Of a stretch of 64,000 bases of DNA, positions 26,614 to 35,707 are shown piece by piece. The notes beneath the pieces were generated by a model. The model was not told the DNA's origin. It searched no databases and saw nothing but the letters and a program-made list of their open reading frames with translations. The translations under genes were made by a program, and so were the position numbers. Origin of the DNA: LMUY01 sp964247705. Lineage in GTDB: Bacteria > Pseudomonadota > Alphaproteobacteria > Acetobacterales > Acetobacteraceae. Position 1 is the stretch's first letter. The number at the start of each line of letters is the position of its first letter. The stretch covers positions 1 through 64,000 of the forward strand of contig CAXTVQ010000008.1 in assembly GCA_964247705.1 (NCBI GenBank), read 5' to 3'.

Positions 26614-27399
26614 CTAGGCGACGAGCTTCCAGCCCGCCAGAACGAGTGCGATGGACATGCAATAGCGCAGCAGCCGGTCCGGAATACGGCCGGATGCCAG
26701 GCTGCCGATGATCACACCCGGAATCGATCCAGCCACCAGAGACAGCAGCAGCACCGGGCTGGTGGATTGTACGAACAAGTGCCCGAGCCCGGCCACCAAG
26801 GTCAGCGGCACGGCGTGGGCGATGTCGGCACCGACCAGGCGTGCCGACGTGACATTCGGGTAGAGCAGCAACAGGATCGGCATGCCAAGTGCCGCGGCAC
26901 CCACGGACGTGATCGGGACCAGTATGCCGAGCAAGGCTCCGAGCAGGACAGTCATCAACACCGCTTTGCGCGTGGCCCAGCTCCCCACCCGGCGCTCTGC
27001 CCACCGGGTGGCGTAGGGCCGCAGGGCGACGCTGACCGCCGTCAGGATCAGCGCGCCACCGAGGGCCTTGGAAACCACGCGATTGACCTCCGCACTCGGC
27101 GTCCCGAGCAAGCTCAGTATCCCGAGCGTGATCAACGCCATGGGAATGCTGCCGGCCAGCATCCATCCCACCACGCGCCACTCGACGGTACGCACCGAGC
27201 CATGCACGACGGTGCCGAACGCCTTGGTGATGGCGGCGAACAACAGGTCGACCCCGATCGCGTTCAGGGCCCGCATGCCGAACACGATTATCAGCATGGG
27301 CGTCATCAACGAGCCGCCGCCCACCCCGGTCAAGCCAACCAGCATGCCGATCAACAATCCGGAGATAGGGTAGCCGATCCTGAATTGGTCAAATGACAA
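26614..27399 (-). CDS. TauE/SafE family sulfite/anion exporter
   Basis: 261 aa from TTG 27399, chosen because GGAGGG lies a few bases upstream and the residues beyond it (open to 27600) have no hydrophobic or family character. The protein is almost entirely hydrophobic with about eight TM helices. Family hallmarks: ISGLLIGMLVGLTGVGGGSLMTPML in TM1, the matching second-repeat VPITSVGAAALGMPILLLLYP, and a C-terminal SLVAGSIPGVIIGSLASGRIPDRLLR. Members export sulfite, sulfoacetate or similar small anions, or import sulfonates. No sulfur-metabolism gene is adjacent. Confidence 0.9.
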   Translation of the reverse strand: MSFDQFRIGYPISGLLIGMLVGLTGVGGGSLMTPMLIIVFGMRALNAIGVDLLFAAITKAFGTVVHGSVRTVEWRVVGWMLAGSIPMALITLGILSLLGTPSAEVNRVVSKALGGALILTAVSVALRPYATRWAERRVGSWATRKAVLMTVLLGALLGILVPITSVGAAALGMPILLLLYPNVTSARLVGADIAHAVPLTLVAGLGHLFVQSTSPVLLLSLVAGSIPGVIIGSLASGRIPDRLLRYCMSIALVLAGWKLVA

Positions 27400-27587
27400 G
27401 ATGCCCTCCCGTTTGTTGCCAGTGAGTTGGTTTGCGCCAGACGTCTCTGCCGAGGCAGCTAAGCGCAATCTGTGCTGGAATGGGAGAGCCGTGGCAAAGG
27501 CTGACACGTTCAGCGTGGCCGCAACGATGTATCCATGCCCGGACGCGTTATCTTGTCGTGCCGGAACCGACCGAGGAACGCGCGACA

Positions 27588-28439
27588 ATGGCTCTCCCAC
27601 CGCTGCCGACCATCATGCTGGAACCGCTGGTTCGTGCCGCTTTGCTCGAGGACCTCGGCCGCGCCGGCGACCTGACCACCGACGCGATCGTGCCGCCTGG
27701 CGCGCGTACCACGACGGCCCTGGTGGCGCGGCAACCCGGTGTCATCGCCGGGCTCGACGTTGCCATCCTCGCCTTTCGCCTGATCGCGCCCGACATCGCC
27801 ATCGAGGTGCACAGGCCGGACGGCTCTCCGGTGTCGGCGCGCGACACGGTGGCAACCGTCGGGGGCCCTGCCGCCGGGATCCTGACCGCCGAGCGCGTGG
27901 CGCTTAACTTCCTCTGCCATCTGAGCGGGATCGCGACGGCCACCGCCTCGGTCGTTGCCGCCCTGGCCGGCACCGCTACGCGCGTCACCTGCACGCGCAA
28001 GACCATGCCGGGACTGCGCGCGCTGCAGAAATACGCCGTGCGGGCGGGCGGCGGCAGCAACCACCGCTTCGGCCTGGATGACGCCGTGCTGATCAAGGAC
28101 AACCACGTTGCCATCGCCGGCGATGTCCGCACCGCCATCGCCAGGGCCCGCGCGCATGTCGGGCACCTGGTGAAGATCGAAGTGGAGGTGGACACGCTCG
28201 CGCAGTTGGAGGCCGCGCTCTCCGTCGGGGTGGATGCGGTGTTGCTGGACAACATGGACATTGCGACCCTGCGCCAGGCCGTGACCATGGTCGCCGGCCG
28301 CGCTGTCACCGAGGCGTCCGGCCGGATCACCCCGCGCGAGGCAAGCGAATACGCGGCCACCGGGGTCGATCTCATCTCCATGGGTTGGCTGACCCATAGC
28401 GTGAGCGTGCTGGACATCGGCCTCGACCACCGGGGTTAA
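27588..28439 (+). CDS. nadC: Nicotinate-nucleotide diphosphorylase (carboxylating)
   Basis: 283 aa, full length. Quinolinate phosphoribosyltransferase of de novo NAD synthesis: quinolinate + PRPP gives nicotinate mononucleotide + CO2 + PPi. Visible active-site elements: LLEDLGRAGDLTTDAIVP near the start, SGIATAT, TCTRKTMPGLRALQKYAVRAGGG (TRKT, about 134-137), NHRFGLDDAVLIKDNHVA and EVEVDTLAQLEAAL, then VLLDNMD. ATG 27588 is the family-like start. Usual partners nadA and nadB are not adjacent. Divergent from TauE/SafE. Confidence 0.97.
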   Translation: MALPPLPTIMLEPLVRAALLEDLGRAGDLTTDAIVPPGARTTTALVARQPGVIAGLDVAILAFRLIAPDIAIEVHRPDGSPVSARDTVATVGGPAAGILTAERVALNFLCHLSGIATATASVVAALAGTATRVTCTRKTMPGLRALQKYAVRAGGGSNHRFGLDDAVLIKDNHVAIAGDVRTAIARARAHVGHLVKIEVEVDTLAQLEAALSVGVDAVLLDNMDIATLRQAVTMVAGRAVTEASGRITPREASEYAATGVDLISMGWLTHSVSVLDIGLDHRG

Positions 28440-28482
28440 CCGCCGGCGGAACGCACGGGCGACCTCGGTCGTTTGGCTCGCG

Positions 28483-29391
28483 ATGCTGACCCGACGTTCG
28501 TTGCTGACCGGTGCCGTTTTGCCGTTGCTGGACGGTTGCGCCGCCCCGCTGCCGCCGCTGCCTGCAAGTGCCAGCACGCCGGAAGCGGAGGCCCTGCTGG
28601 CCGCCAGCGCCGCCGCGCATGGGCTTGCGGCCTTGTCGTCGGTTCAGGACATCAACGTCCGCTACGACGGCCATTTCCGCGGCCTGGTCGGCTCGCTGGT
28701 GCCGGTCCTGGTGGATGCCGGGTTCCGGGGCCGCTCCGAGGAGCGCTACCTGCCGCACGACCGCTTCGTGGCCCAATCCTACACCGGCCGGAGCGGGCAC
28801 AAGGAGGTCGTCCGCCGCACCGTGCCGCATGGGGAGGGGGACGTACAGGTCTGGTTCAACGGCGAACCGTCGCAGGATCTGGATCAGCGGCACGCGGCGG
28901 CCTTGGTGGCCGACGGGTATAATTTGTTCCTGCTCGGCCCGATGCTCCTGGCCGGCCCATGGTCGAACGACCGTTCGCTGGTCTTTGGCCTGGGCGCCGC
29001 GCAAACGATCACGGCCGGCGGCCGCGATTATACCTGCGACGTGCTGCGCGTGCGGGTCGGACCCGGTATCGGCTTGTCAGGCGGTGACGATCTGGCCGTG
29101 TTCATCGATCGTGACGAGCGGCTGATGCGCCGGGTCCGCTTCAGCATGCACGGCCTGGATGCGACCCAGGGCGCGGTGGCCGAGGTGGACACGTGGGACC
29201 ACGCGGCCATGGGCGGGATACGCTGGCCGACGCAGTTCCACGAGCAATTGCTGCGCCCGTTGCCGATCGCCGTGCATGATTGGCGCATGGAGGGGCTGGA
29301 CCTCAACCGCGCCCTGCAGCCTGCCGACATCGAGGGCGAGGCACTTTCGCCACGGGCCGCCGTTCCCGCGCAGCCATTGCCGTCCGTATAG
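28483..29391 (+). CDS. Exported lipoprotein of unknown function
   Basis: 302 aa. MLTRRSLLTGAVLPLLDGCAAP carries a lipobox (LDGC), so Cys19 should be lipidated. The mature part is beta-rich: DINVRYDGHFRGLV, a Glu/Arg-rich strand region EERYLPHDRFVAQSYTG, VQVWFNGEPSQDLDQ and a later VDTWDHAAMGGIRWPTQF. This resembles LolA/outer-membrane-sorting-type beta half-barrels in general layout, but the identity is not established. 43 nt after nadC on the same strand. Confidence 0.75.
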   Translation: MLTRRSLLTGAVLPLLDGCAAPLPPLPASASTPEAEALLAASAAAHGLAALSSVQDINVRYDGHFRGLVGSLVPVLVDAGFRGRSEERYLPHDRFVAQSYTGRSGHKEVVRRTVPHGEGDVQVWFNGEPSQDLDQRHAAALVADGYNLFLLGPMLLAGPWSNDRSLVFGLGAAQTITAGGRDYTCDVLRVRVGPGIGLSGGDDLAVFIDRDERLMRRVRFSMHGLDATQGAVAEVDTWDHAAMGGIRWPTQFHEQLLRPLPIAVHDWRMEGLDLNRALQPADIEGEALSPRAAVPAQPLPSV

Positions 29392-29459
29392 GCAGGGTGG
29401 GGCTTTCTGGTGAGAATGCGCCGCTGTACGACGTGCAGCGTACCGCTCAGGACACTCGC

Positions 29460-29708
29460 ATGATCATGTTCCGCCTTGCCGTCTTCGCTAGCCTGTTGGC
29501 CCTGGCCGCGTGTGGGCCAGACCTCCTGACCAGCGAACCGGGCCCGGGTTATGTTGGCAACGGCCAGTCGGTGCTGGTCGACGATGGCCGTTGCCCGGCT
29601 GGGCAAGTCAGCAAGGTTACGGGGCCGGCCAACCTGACCGCACGCCGTACTTACGAGTGCGTGCGCAAACCGAGCGGCGGCATCTTCTCGGGTGGCGGCA
29701 TCTTCTAA
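29460..29708 (+). CDS. Small lipoprotein
   Basis: 82 aa from ATG 29460 (a second in-frame ATG is at 29466). MIMFRLAVFASLLALAACGPD is a lipoprotein signal with lipobox LAAC. The mature part has two more Cys (DDGRCPAGQ and RRTYECVRK) that could form one disulfide, and ends in a Gly/Phe-rich GGIFSGGGIF. Family not recognised. Same strand as the preceding lipoprotein; converges on putA with 11 nt between stops. Confidence 0.72.
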   Translation: MIMFRLAVFASLLALAACGPDLLTSEPGPGYVGNGQSVLVDDGRCPAGQVSKVTGPANLTARRTYECVRKPSGGIFSGGGIF

Positions 29709-29719
29709 GGATCGATCGG

Positions 29720-32700
29720 TCAGCCGAGCGCCATCAGGCTGGCATTGCCGCCCGCCGCGGCTGTGTTCGTGCTGATGGCCCGCTCGCGAACTAATCCGTC
29801 GAGCGTGAAGCCGTGCCGTCCTTGGACGATGACCGGGACGATGGCGCCGTCCCGTTCCGCGATCTCCTTCGTCAATGCCAGGAGATCTTCGGCCGGACCG
29901 CTGAACAGCACGATGTCTGCCGACGCGTTCGCCGTATCCGCCTGCACTGCATCGTCCAAGGGCGGCGGCAGAGGCGGGAGCAGACCGGGCGGCACCAAGG
30001 CGCGGTTGCCGGTCGCCAGGGCGGCGCTGACCTGGTCCAGCAGCGACTCCTGGTCCGCGGCACAGCACCGCGCGACCCCGCGCGGTTCCGTCCGATACTC
30101 GTTGCGCTCTCCCACGGGGCCCGGCAGCTCGAGCACGACCCCGGCCGGGCTGGCGGCCCGCATGGCGGCGCTTCGTGAGGCGTGCGTGCGGTGGCCATTG
30201 CTTTCAAGCCAAGCCTCCCACGCGGCGGCGTGCGGACCGGGGCGGCCTGGCAAAGCGGCCGGAGGCGCTTCGGCCAGCAGACGGCGGAGGTACAGCGGCC
30301 CGCCCGCCTTCGGCCCCGTCCCGGACAGGCCATGGCCGCCGAATGGCTGGACGCCGACCACGGCGCCGATCAGGTTGCGGTTGACGTAGATGTTGCCGGC
30401 TTCGGACAACCAGGTGACGCGGGCGATGGTCTCGTCGATGCGGCTGTGCACGCCGAAGGTGAGGCCGTAGCCGGTGGCGTTGATCGCCGCCATCACCGCG
30501 TCCAGCCCGTCGCGGCGGAACCGCAGCACGTGGAGCACGGGACCGAACACCTCCTGCGTCAGGTCGGACAGGCGGGTCAGCTCGATGATCGTGGGGGCGA
30601 CGAAAATCCCGCGGCTGCACTCGGCGCTCAAGGGGGCGGATCGGACGGGGTGGCCGGCCTGCCGCATCGCAAGGGTGTGGGCCAGGATGCCGTCCCGCGC
30701 CTCGGCCGAGATCACCGGGCCGATGTCGGTCGTGAACGCCGCCGGGTCCCCCACGGTGAGTTCGGCAAGCGCGCCGTGGAGCATGGCGAGCACCCGGTCC
30801 GCCACATCCTCCTGCAGGGCGAGGACGCGCAGGGCGGAGCAGCGCTGGCCGGCGCTGTCGAACGCACTGGCCAGCACGTCGGCCACCACCTGCTCGGCCA
30901 GGGCGGACGAGTCGACCACCAGCGCGTTCTGTCCGCCCGTCTCGGCGATCAGCGGCACCGGCGTCCCATCCGGGTTGAGGCGTTGGGCCAATTGGCGGGC
31001 GATCAGCTTGGCGACGGCGGTGGACCCGGTGAACATCACCCCGCACACGCGCGGATCCTCCACCAGCGCCGCGCCGACGTCCCCCGCACCCGGCAGCAGA
31101 TGCAGCACGTGCGCGGGCACGCCCGCCTGGTGCAGCAGGCGCACGGCCTCGGTGGCGATCAGTGGCGTCTCCTCGGCCGGCTTGGCGAGCACGGTGTTGC
31201 CGGCGGCCAATGCCGCGGCCACCTGGCCGGTGAAGATCGCGAGTGGGAAGTTCCAGGGCGAGATGCAGGCGACGGGGCCGAGCGGCACGTGCGCCGCGTT
31301 GGTGAAGCCATCGCGCACGGTGGCGCCGTAGTAGCGCAAGAAGTCCACCGCCTCGCGGATCTCGCTGACGGCGTTGGTGAAGGACTTGCCGGCCTCGCGG
31401 ATGATCAGGCCCATCAGGCGCGGCCGTTCGGCCTCCAGCAGGTCGGCGGCACGCAGCAGGCAGGCGGCACGCTCGGCCGGCAGCGTGTCCCGCCAGGCAG
31501 GGGCGGCAAGGACCGCTTGCGCCACGGCATGGGCCACGGTCGCCGGGTCCGCCTCGTTCACGGCGCCGACGATATCGGCCTGATTGGCGGGGTTGCGGAT
31601 CAGACGAGCGCCGGATACTCGCGGCGGCTCGGCGGCGGTCAGGCCCGCCGCCAACTCCGCCAGTGCGTGCTCATCGGCGAGGTCGAGTCCGGCGGAGTTC
31701 GCCCGCACCGGCGCGAACAGCTCCCGCGGCAGGGCGATCCGCTCATGCGGTGCGCCGACGGGCACGAGCGCCGCCGCTTGTGACACCGGGTCGGCCACCA
31801 GTTCGGCCACCGGCACGGAGGTGTCCTGGATCCGGTTGACGAAGGACGAGTTGGCCCCGTTCTCCAGCAATCGCCGCACCAGGTAGGCGAGCAACGTCTC
31901 GTGCGTGCCGACGGGCGCGTAGATGCGGCACGGCCGGTTCAGCGTGTTGTGGCCGACCACCTCCTCGTAGAGCGGCTCCCCCATGCCGTGCAGGCATTGG
32001 AATTCGTATTGGCCCGGGGTCCACGCCGCCCCGGCCATGCTGTGGATGGCGGCCACCGTGTAGGCGTTGTGGGTGGCGAATTGCGGGAAGATCGCGTCCG
32101 GCGCCGCCAGCATGATCCGGGCGCAGGCGAGGTAGGACACGTCGGTGTGCAGCTTGCGGGTGTAGACGGGGTAACCCTCCTGCCCGTCCACCTGCGCGCG
32201 CTTGATCTCGCCGTCCCAGTACGCGCCCTTGACCAGCCGCACCATGATCCGGTGGCCGCTGCGGCGCGCGAGGTCCACGATCCAGTCGAGCACGAACGGC
32301 GCCCGCTTGCCGTAGGCCTGCACGACGAAGCCGATCCCGTCCCAGCCGGCGAACGCCGGGTCGAGCGCCAATGCCTCCAGCAAGTCGAGCGACAGCTCCA
32401 GCCGGTCCGACTCCTCGGCATCGATGTTGAGGCCGATGCCGTAGCCGCAAGCCAAATGCGCCAGGGCTTTGAGCCTGGGCAGCAGCTCGTTCATCACCCG
32501 CTCGCGCTGCTGCCGGGCATAGCGCGGGTGCAGCGCCGAAAGCTTGACCGAGATCCCGGGCCCTGCGACCACGCCGCGCCCCGCGGACGCATGGCCGATG
32601 GCGTGGATCGCTTGCTCGTAGTCGGCGTAGTAGCGCGCGGCATCGGCTGCCGTGGTCGCCGCCTCGCCCAGCATGTCGTAGGAGTAGCGGAAGCCCACCG

Positions 32701-33304
32701 CCTCCAGCCGGCGGCTGCGGCTGAGCGCCTCGTCGATGGTTTGCCCGGTGACGAACTGCTCGCCCATCATCCGCATCGCCATGTCCACGCCGCGGCGGAT
32801 CACCGGTTCGCCGCTGCGCGCGATCAGCCGGGTCAGCGCCTGGGCCAGCCCGGCCTCGTTGGCGGTCCCGGTCAGCTTGCCGGTGACGACCAGGCCCCAG
32901 GTGGCGGCGTTGACGAACAGGGATGGCGAGTGGCCGACATGCGCGCGCCAGTCGCCGGTGCCGATCTTGTCGCGGATCAGCGCGTCGCGGGTGGCCCGGT
33001 CCGGGATGCGCAACAGCGCCTCCGCCAGGCACATCAGCGCAACACCTTCCTGGCTGGACAGCGCGTATTCGCGGACCAGCCCCTCCACCGCGCCGCGCGT
33101 GCCCTTCGCCCGCAGCGCCTGCACCAGCCGGGTGGCCAATGCCCGGGTCTGCGCTGCCTCGTCCGGCGCCAATGTGGCGCTGGCCAGGAGCGGCGGCAGG
33201 CACTGCTCCTCCGGCCGGCGCGTGGCTTCGGTGATCCGGGCGCGCAGCTCGGATTGCGGGTGCAAAGTTTCGGCGAAGGCCGCGAATGGCATTGCGTGCG
33301 TCAT
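29720..33304 (-). CDS. putA: Bifunctional proline dehydrogenase / glutamate-semialdehyde dehydrogenase PutA
   Basis: 1194 aa from ATG 33304 (48 open upstream codons lack similarity). Oxidises proline to glutamate through P5C with substrate channelling. N-terminal proline dehydrogenase barrel: RRLEAVGFRYSYDMLGEAA, GISVKLSALHPRY, VKGAYWDGEIKRAQ (about 395) and a YEFQCLHGMGE FAD-site segment. ALDH domain: CISPWNFPLAIFTGQ, FTGSTAVAKLI, the catalytic Cys in SAGQRCSALRVL and EVFGPVLHVLRF. The extra C-terminal roughly 190 residues after the ALDH core fit a type B PutA. There is no N-terminal ribbon-helix-helix, so it should not self-repress transcription. Confidence 0.96.
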   Translation of the reverse strand: MTHAMPFAAFAETLHPQSELRARITEATRRPEEQCLPPLLASATLAPDEAAQTRALATRLVQALRAKGTRGAVEGLVREYALSSQEGVALMCLAEALLRIPDRATRDALIRDKIGTGDWRAHVGHSPSLFVNAATWGLVVTGKLTGTANEAGLAQALTRLIARSGEPVIRRGVDMAMRMMGEQFVTGQTIDEALSRSRRLEAVGFRYSYDMLGEAATTAADAARYYADYEQAIHAIGHASAGRGVVAGPGISVKLSALHPRYARQQRERVMNELLPRLKALAHLACGYGIGLNIDAEESDRLELSLDLLEALALDPAFAGWDGIGFVVQAYGKRAPFVLDWIVDLARRSGHRIMVRLVKGAYWDGEIKRAQVDGQEGYPVYTRKLHTDVSYLACARIMLAAPDAIFPQFATHNAYTVAAIHSMAGAAWTPGQYEFQCLHGMGEPLYEEVVGHNTLNRPCRIYAPVGTHETLLAYLVRRLLENGANSSFVNRIQDTSVPVAELVADPVSQAAALVPVGAPHERIALPRELFAPVRANSAGLDLADEHALAELAAGLTAAEPPRVSGARLIRNPANQADIVGAVNEADPATVAHAVAQAVLAAPAWRDTLPAERAACLLRAADLLEAERPRLMGLIIREAGKSFTNAVSEIREAVDFLRYYGATVRDGFTNAAHVPLGPVACISPWNFPLAIFTGQVAAALAAGNTVLAKPAEETPLIATEAVRLLHQAGVPAHVLHLLPGAGDVGAALVEDPRVCGVMFTGSTAVAKLIARQLAQRLNPDGTPVPLIAETGGQNALVVDSSALAEQVVADVLASAFDSAGQRCSALRVLALQEDVADRVLAMLHGALAELTVGDPAAFTTDIGPVISAEARDGILAHTLAMRQAGHPVRSAPLSAECSRGIFVAPTIIELTRLSDLTQEVFGPVLHVLRFRRDGLDAVMAAINATGYGLTFGVHSRIDETIARVTWLSEAGNIYVNRNLIGAVVGVQPFGGHGLSGTGPKAGGPLYLRRLLAEAPPAALPGRPGPHAAAWEAWLESNGHRTHASRSAAMRAASPAGVVLELPGPVGERNEYRTEPRGVARCCAADQESLLDQVSAALATGNRALVPPGLLPPLPPPLDDAVQADTANASADIVLFSGPAEDLLALTKEIAERDGAIVPVIVQGRHGFTLDGLVRERAISTNTAAAGGNASLMALG

Positions 33305-33359
33305 GGCGGCTATATGGGCGGACAAGGCAGCCGAATGAACGGTTGAGGAGTACGAAGCG

Positions 33360-34034
33360 ATGAAGCCCGTCCTGGCCGCCGTCTCGCTTGCCGCCTTGCT
33401 TTGCGCTTCGGGACCAGTGCGGGCGGAGACGGTGCTGGAGCTGTTCACGTCGCAATCCTGCTCCTCCTGCCCGCCGGCAGAGGCGCTGTTGGCCGAGCTT
33501 GCCAGCCAACCCGGCGTCCTGGCGCTCGGCCTGCACGTCGATTATTGGGACCGGCTCGGTTGGAAGGACCCGTATTCCTCGGCGGGCTACACCGCCCGGC
33601 AGCGCCGCTACGCTGCGTTGCTGGACGACGACAGCATCTACACGCCCGAACTGGTGGTGAACGGCCGGACCGGCGTCGTGGGCTCGGACCGGCGCGCCGT
33701 GGCCAGTGCGATCACCGCCAGCCAGGCGGGCCCACAGGTGCCGCTGCACCTGACCCGGGACGGTGCGGGCCTGGTGGCCGATGCGGGGACTGGCGCAGGG
33801 TCCGCCGTTTTGATGCTCGTGGGGTTCGACCCGCACCGCGTCACGCGGGTGGGCGGTGGCGAGAATGGCGGCCGCACGCTGGAGGAGACCAATATCGTCC
33901 GCTCGCTCTCCCCCGCCGGCGACTGGACCGGCTCGGCCATGCACATCGCGTTGCAGAAGCCACCGGGCGAGCGGTTCGCCGTTTTCCTACAACGCCTCGA
34001 CGGTCAAATCATCGGCGCGGCAACACTACAGTAG
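33360..34034 (+). CDS. Secreted thioredoxin-fold protein (DUF1223)
   Basis: 224 aa with a Sec signal peptide (MKPVLAAVSLAALLCASGPVRA). Right after it comes VLELFTSQSCSSCPPAEALLAEL, the CxxC-type motif and helix of DUF1223 proteins. Then LALGLHVDYWDRLGWKDPYSS, TPELVVNGRTGVVGSD (cis-Pro region) and a beta-rich C-terminal half. Probably a periplasmic redox or copper-related protein; the family has no agreed function. Divergent from putA, with 55 nt between starts. Confidence 0.88.
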   Translation: MKPVLAAVSLAALLCASGPVRAETVLELFTSQSCSSCPPAEALLAELASQPGVLALGLHVDYWDRLGWKDPYSSAGYTARQRRYAALLDDDSIYTPELVVNGRTGVVGSDRRAVASAITASQAGPQVPLHLTRDGAGLVADAGTGAGSAVLMLVGFDPHRVTRVGGGENGGRTLEETNIVRSLSPAGDWTGSAMHIALQKPPGERFAVFLQRLDGQIIGAATLQ

Positions 34035-34043
34035 GCAGGTGTG

Positions 34044-34075
34044 AAGGGGACACCGCCATTCCAGACGGTGGCCTT
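34044..34075. terminator. Imperfect hairpin between convergent DUF1223 and HU genes
   Basis: AAGG..CACCG (34044-34047, 34051-34055) can pair with CGGTG.CCTT (34066-34070, 34072-34075) with small bulges. There is no long T-run on either strand. It resembles the GAAGGGGAC/GTCCCTTTC palindrome at 41254-41275 (both begin GTGAAGGGGAC), so it may be a degenerate repeat copy. Confidence 0.35.
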
Positions 34076-34091
34076 TCCGCGCCGCGGCCCG

Positions 34092-34541
34092 TCAGATTGC
34101 TTCCTTCAATTCCTTGGCCGCCCGGAATGCGATCTTCTTGCTGGCCTTGATCTGGATCGCCTCGCCGGTGGCCGGGTTGCGGCCCATGCGCGCCGGACGG
34201 TCTTTCACCTCGATGATGCCGAGGCCGCCGATCCTCACCCGCTCACCTGCCTTCAGGTGATCGATCACCTGCGTGAACACGCCGTTGATGATGGTATCGG
34301 CGTCCTTCTTGCCCATCTCGCTGCGTTCGACCAGGCCGGCGGCGAGGTGCTTGAGCGTCACGGTGGTCGGCGGCGCTGCTTTCGCCGGAGGCGGAGGCGC
34401 CTTGGCGCCAGCCTTCGCGGCGCCAGCCTTGGTAGCGGCAGGCTTCGCGGCGGCAGACTTTGCGGCGGCGGGCTTTGCGGCGGCTTTCACGGGCGCCTTG
34501 CTCTTGGGGGCGGGCTTCACTTCGGTAACCTTCTTTGCCAT
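34092..34541 (-). CDS. HU-family DNA-binding protein with Ala/Lys/Pro-rich histone-like N-terminal tail
   Basis: 149 aa from ATG 34541 with GGAG upstream. Residues 1-60 are low-complexity Lys/Ala/Pro repeats (KAAAKPAAAKS and similar), like histone H1 or AlgP tails. The rest is an HU/IHF domain: TVTLKHLAAGLVERSEMGKKDADTIINGVFTQVIDHLKAGERVRIGGLG, then RPARMGRNPATGEAIQIKASKKIAFRAAKELK, with the RNPATGE beta-arm tip that intercalates DNA. It should compact or bend DNA in the nucleoid. No partner subunit adjacent. Confidence 0.93.
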   Translation of the reverse strand: MAKKVTEVKPAPKSKAPVKAAAKPAAAKSAAAKPAATKAGAAKAGAKAPPPPAKAAPPTTVTLKHLAAGLVERSEMGKKDADTIINGVFTQVIDHLKAGERVRIGGLGIIEVKDRPARMGRNPATGEAIQIKASKKIAFRAAKELKEAI

Positions 34542-34667
34542 AGCCAAAAACTCCGTCCTAATCGTGCGGTCACGGAATCATGGGCGCGTTGCCCAGACAA
34601 GCCCGAGACTCGCGGATATCCGGCCGAACCATAACATTGCACCCGCTTCATATGCGAAAGGAAGACC

Positions 34668-35639
34668 ATGCCGACAATTCTGATCCTCGGAGCCGCCGGA
34701 ATGCTTGGCCGCAAGCTCGTGGAGCGTCTGGCAGCCCAACCCGGCAGCCCCCACCGGCTCATCCTGCAGGACATCGTGGCGCCCGAGTCGCTTGCTGCCA
34801 CGCTGCCACCCGGGACCCGGTTCCACGCCTCGGACATCGCCGAACCCGGCGTCGCCGCCGGCCTGCTCACGGAACGGCCGGACATCGTCATCCACCTTGC
34901 CGCCGTGGTCTCCGGCGAGGCGGAGGCGGATTTCGAGAAGGGCTACCGGATCAACCTCGACGGCACCCGCAATCTGCTGGAGGCAATCCGCCACGTCGGC
35001 GATGGTTACCGTCCCCGGCTGGTGTTCGCTTCCTCGCTGGCGGTGTTCGGCGCGCCGTTGCCGGACGTGATCCCGGACGATTACGCGCTCACGCCGCTCA
35101 CCTCCTACGGCACGCAGAAGGCGGTCTGCGAGCTGCTGGTGGCCGATTACAGCCGCCGCGGCTTCATAGACGGTATCGGCATCCGGCTGCCCACGGTGTG
35201 CGTGCGGCCGGGCAAGCCGAACAAGGCCGCGTCCGGGTTCTTTTCGGGCATCATCCGCGAGCCGTTGAACGGGCAGGAGGCAGTGTTGCCGGTGCCGGCG
35301 GACACGCGTCACTGGTTCGCCTCGCCCCGTGCCGCGGTAGGCTACCTGATGCACGCCGCCACGTTGGACACGGCGGCCCTGGGGACGCGGCGGATGCTGA
35401 CCATGCCCGGGATCGCCGCCAGCGTGGCCGAGCAGATCGAGGCGCTACGCCGCGCGGCGGGTGATGCGGCGGTGGCGCGCATCCGCGAGCGGCCAGACCC
35501 GGCGATCCTTGCCATTGTCAGCACCTGGCCCCGCGCGTTCGATCCGGCGCGGGCGCTTGCGTTGGGTTTTACGCCGGATGCCGATTTCGATGAGATCGTG
35601 CGGATCTACCGGGAGGACGATCAGGCCTCAGCAGTCTGA
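34668..35639 (+). CDS. denD: D-erythronate dehydrogenase-like NAD-dependent epimerase/dehydratase
   Basis: 323 aa, extended SDR. Cofactor motif ILGAAGMLGRKLVERL, DIVIHLAAVVSGEAEADFEKGYRINLDGTRNLLEA, the catalytic Ser in FASSLAVFG and YGTQK (about 144-148). The substrate pocket segment PTVCVRPGKPNKAASGFFSGIIREPLNG and the RHWFASPRAAVGYL block are characteristic of DenD, which oxidises D-erythronate to 2-oxo-tetronate in four-carbon sugar-acid catabolism. The kinase, isomerase and aldolase partners are not adjacent, so the name rests on motif similarity only. Confidence 0.85.
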   Translation: MPTILILGAAGMLGRKLVERLAAQPGSPHRLILQDIVAPESLAATLPPGTRFHASDIAEPGVAAGLLTERPDIVIHLAAVVSGEAEADFEKGYRINLDGTRNLLEAIRHVGDGYRPRLVFASSLAVFGAPLPDVIPDDYALTPLTSYGTQKAVCELLVADYSRRGFIDGIGIRLPTVCVRPGKPNKAASGFFSGIIREPLNGQEAVLPVPADTRHWFASPRAAVGYLMHAATLDTAALGTRRMLTMPGIAASVAEQIEALRRAAGDAAVARIRERPDPAILAIVSTWPRAFDPARALALGFTPDADFDEIVRIYREDDQASAV

Positions 35640-35667
35640 CCGCCATTCGCGCGATGCCCCACCCCGG

Positions 35668-35694
35668 CCCTCTTCCGTGAAGGACGAAAGAGGG
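35668..35694. terminator. Possible terminator hairpin between denD and glf
   Basis: CCCTCTT (35668-35674) pairs perfectly with AAGAGGG (35688-35694) across a 13-nt loop in the 68-nt gap between convergent genes. No U-run follows on either strand. Confidence 0.35.
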
Positions 35695-35707
35695 AGAAGA
35701 CAACGAG

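Noticed and set aside
30182..31783. 533-codon frame opposite putA
   Set aside because: Antisense shadow of the ALDH domain; composition is His/Gln/Arg-rich without any family motif.
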